In this document: positions 6,594-8,152 of the stretch, piece after piece | Layout of the letters: the number at the start of each line of letters is the position of its first letter | Position numbering within the stretch: position 1 is the first letter of the stretch | Assembly (NCBI GenBank): GCA_937895345.1 | Contig: CALAWP010000055.1 | Coordinates: 1-8,152 of the forward strand | Direction: 5' to 3' | Source of the DNA: an uncultured Paenibacillus sp. | GTDB taxonomy: Bacteria; Bacillota; Bacilli; Paenibacillales; Paenibacillaceae | DNA: 8,152 nucleotides | The notes under the pieces: generated by a model | Seen by the model: the letters and a program-made list of their open reading frames with translations, nothing else | The model's database searches: none | What the model was told of the DNA's origin: nothing | Made by a program: the position numbers and the translations under genes

Positions 6594-6848
6594 ATGATCT
6601 TGATTTGGGGGAAACTGCTGGGCGTTGCCGCGGTGCTTACTTTGATGGTTTTGCATGATTGGCGCTCCATGCCGTCTTATACGAAGCGGGAGAAGACGGC
6701 TTATTGCGCCCTGACCGGACTGGGTGCGATTTTGGCGATCTTGCTTGTGATCGATCCCCAAATGCCGGGCCCTACGCAATGGCTGGATGTTATCTACAAA
6801 CCGTTGGTCGACTTGATGGAGAAGTTTACCGTACGAAGGAACGGGTGA
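6594..6848 (+). CDS. Small two-helix membrane protein in ger operon, candidate D subunit
   Basis: This 84-residue protein has two hydrophobic helices (about 2-20 and 36-54). They are joined by a charged stretch 'HDWRSMPSYTKREKT' (21-35) and followed by a polar tail containing 'GPTQWLDVIYKPLVDLMEKF' (59-78). I cannot assign it to a named family with certainty. It lies between the C and B genes of the receptor operon, 4 bases after one and 3 before the other, behind a very good ribosome site. Small two-helix 'D' proteins encoded in or beside germinant-receptor operons are known in Bacillus and alter the rate of germination through the cognate receptor. This gene fits that class in size, topology and place. 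The two helices would put it in the inner spore membrane with the A and B subunits. The D function is an inference from context. Confidence 0.8.
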   Translation: MILIWGKLLGVAAVLTLMVLHDWRSMPSYTKREKTAYCALTGLGAILAILLVIDPQMPGPTQWLDVIYKPLVDLMEKFTVRRNG

Positions 6849-6851
6849 AAC

Positions 6852-7952
6852 ATGATTGAAAAAGGAAAAATATCCGCCCCGCAAATCGGAAAAATAATCT
6901 ATTTGGCGATTACTCCGACGGCTATTTTAAGCACGCCGGCGATTACGTATCAATATGCCAAACAGGATTTGTGGATATCTCCGATGTGGGCATTCAGCGG
7001 CTTGATCGCGATTGGTATTGCGTTAGGGTTTCAAACATTGTTTCCAGGCGAGAATCTCGTTCAGTCAAGCGAACGTATATTAGGTCGAATGCTGGGTAAA
7101 GTGTTCGGGCTGGTTATACTGTTGTACTATTTGTATTTAAGCGGCATTATCGTTCGGGAATACGGCGAATTTGTAGTCGGAGCGTTTCTTGTTCAAACGC
7201 CGTTGCTGGTTGTATCCGGAAGCATGGTGCTCGTTTGTGCCATTGTTGTTCGCAGCGGCGTGGAAATCATCGCGAGATTTGCCGATGTATTTATCCCTGT
7301 TTTTGCGCTGCTCTTTCTGCTTCTGATCATCCCCTTGCTTCCGGATCTTCATATTCTGAAGATGCTGCCGATCATGGGAGAAGGTATCGGGCCTTCCCTC
7401 TCAGGTTCGGTTGTTTTGCAAGCATGGTTCAGCGAATTTCTGACCGTGTCGTTTTTAATTCCATTTGCAAACCGTGCGGAAAAAGTGAAAAAAAGCATGG
7501 CGATAACTTTGCTGGCCGTCATTGTGACGCTTGTGTCATCCAACCTGGTTACGCTGCTGCTATTGGGGGACCTAACGGGAAATTATACCTATCCTTTCCT
7601 GATTGTCGCCAGATACATCAACCTGGCCGATTTCTTTACCCATCTGGAGTCACTTTTTATGGCTATTTGGGTGTTGGGCGCATTTGTTAAAATATGTGTT
7701 TTCTTTTATGTGACGGCCATGGGCGCCGCTCAATGGATGAGCCTTCGTGAATACAAGCCAATCGTATTCCCTGTCGGCTTCTTACTGCTGTTAATGAGCG
7801 TATGGGTCGCGCCCAATCTGCAGGAGTTGACGCATGCGTTATCGACTTCGATCATTTTTTCGGCATTGACGGTATTGGTTTGCATTCCCGCGGCGCTGCT
7901 CGGTGTGGCCTGGATCAGAAAACAATGGAAGAAGAAAAATATGCAGGATTGA
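6852..7952 (+). CDS. GerB-family spore germination permease-like protein, receptor B subunit
   Basis: This 366-residue protein, almost all of it in the membrane, is the B subunit of the germinant receptor (GerAB/GerKB family, part of the amino acid/polyamine/organocation transporter superfamily). The B subunit is known to carry the germinant-binding pocket in GerA-type receptors. About ten helices are visible: roughly 13-31, 43-62, 82-105, 112-133, 143-162, 187-206, 215-238, 262-288, 303-320 and 333-353, which is normal for the family. Family-like segments are 'KISAPQIGKIIYLAI' at the start, 'TPLLVVSGSMVLVCAIVVRSGVEIIARFADVFIP' (116-149, split by one loop), 'EFLTVSFLIPF' (195-205) and 'YPFLIVARYINLADFFTHLESLFM' (247-270). 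The C-terminus is short and basic (KQWKKKN). AAGGA (6836-6840) stands 11 bases before the ATG. It is the last gene of the operon. No truncation or frameshift is seen, and the ligand cannot be predicted here. Confidence 0.94.
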   Translation: MIEKGKISAPQIGKIIYLAITPTAILSTPAITYQYAKQDLWISPMWAFSGLIAIGIALGFQTLFPGENLVQSSERILGRMLGKVFGLVILLYYLYLSGIIVREYGEFVVGAFLVQTPLLVVSGSMVLVCAIVVRSGVEIIARFADVFIPVFALLFLLLIIPLLPDLHILKMLPIMGEGIGPSLSGSVVLQAWFSEFLTVSFLIPFANRAEKVKKSMAITLLAVIVTLVSSNLVTLLLLGDLTGNYTYPFLIVARYINLADFFTHLESLFMAIWVLGAFVKICVFFYVTAMGAAQWMSLREYKPIVFPVGFLLLLMSVWVAPNLQELTHALSTSIIFSALTVLVCIPAALLGVAWIRKQWKKKNMQD

Positions 7953-7981
7953 ACCGCGGAGACAGTCGGACACGTTCTGAT

Positions 7982-7999
7982 CGGATGAACATCCGTTTT
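7982..7999 (+). terminator. Weak candidate terminator after the germination operon
   Basis: CGGAT (7982-7986) pairs with ATCCG (7991-7995) around the loop GAAC and is followed by four T's. The 5-bp stem is short, so on its own it would terminate only part of the transcripts. Confidence 0.4.
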
Positions 8000-8038
8000 A
8001 AAATAATAGCGCCAACCTTCTGTTTACGCTTAGGACGC

Positions 8039-8062
8039 GTGTCAGAATGCTTGACGCTTTTT
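8039..8062 (+). terminator. Second candidate terminator after the germination operon
   Basis: GTGTCA (8039-8044) pairs with TGACGC (8052-8057), with one G-U pair, around a 7-base loop and is followed by TTTTT (8058-8062). It is the better of the two hairpins after the B gene. The remaining 90 bases to the window end hold no coding region or RNA gene that I can support. Confidence 0.5.
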
Positions 8063-8152
8063 ACCGCTCTCAAGTTTGGCGAAAAGTCGAATTCTCCATC
8101 ATGCAAGAGATTTTTGCTTCAAAGAAGTGGATAGAAGACTGGCTCTGCTGAT

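Noticed and set aside
7802..8134. Frame of 110 codons overlapping the end of the B gene and running past its stop
   Set aside because: It is out of frame with the conserved B protein, has no ribosome site, and its composition (rich in Arg, Cys, Asp and Ser) fits no recognisable protein.
8101..8151. Sixteen-codon frame starting with ATG near the right edge
   Set aside because: It is too short, has no ribosome site at a good distance and no recognisable feature.

Overview
The window looks like chromosomal DNA of an endospore-forming, motile Gram-positive bacterium, most likely in the Paenibacillaceae (Paenibacillus/Cohnella/Brevibacillus type). This rests on a GerA-family spore germination operon, a Bacillus-type CheY, strong AGGAGG/GGTGAT-like ribosome sites, a TTG start, and moderate, even base composition. 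Every gene I can support is on the + strand. No rRNA, tRNA, CRISPR array or insertion sequence was seen.

Region 1 (1-672) is the 3' part of a VirB4-like conjugation ATPase. It resembles the CD1110/TraE type of Gram-positive conjugative elements. It enters from the left edge, so the window probably begins at the end of a conjugative or conjugation-derived module. A very long hairpin (680-726) follows it.

Region 2 (about 785-3742) is a small signalling block. It holds a stand-alone CheY receiver, a minimal membrane-anchored diguanylate cyclase of the GGDEF family whose primary inhibitory I-site has lost its arginine, and a CHASE3-HAMP methyl-accepting chemotaxis protein. A clear Rho-independent terminator ends the block. 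No CheA or CheW is encoded here, so CheY and the receptor would have to work with chemotaxis proteins encoded elsewhere. A link between chemosensing and c-di-GMP is inferred from gene order only.

Region 3 (about 3768-8062) is a four-gene germinant-receptor operon in the order A, C, small protein, B. Neighbouring genes overlap or lie 3-4 bases apart. A sequence resembling a sigma-G (forespore) promoter sits directly upstream and favours the internal ATG at 3828 as the true start of the A gene. The A and B membrane proteins and the C lipoprotein would form the inner-membrane receptor. The 84-residue two-helix protein between C and B is a candidate D subunit, a poorly studied modulator class. 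Two candidate terminators follow the operon, and the last 90 bases hold nothing I can identify.

I do not see a wholly new system. The most interesting points are the D-like protein, the self-contained cheY-GGDEF-MCP block with its altered cyclase, the conjugation-module border, and the predicted forespore promoter.
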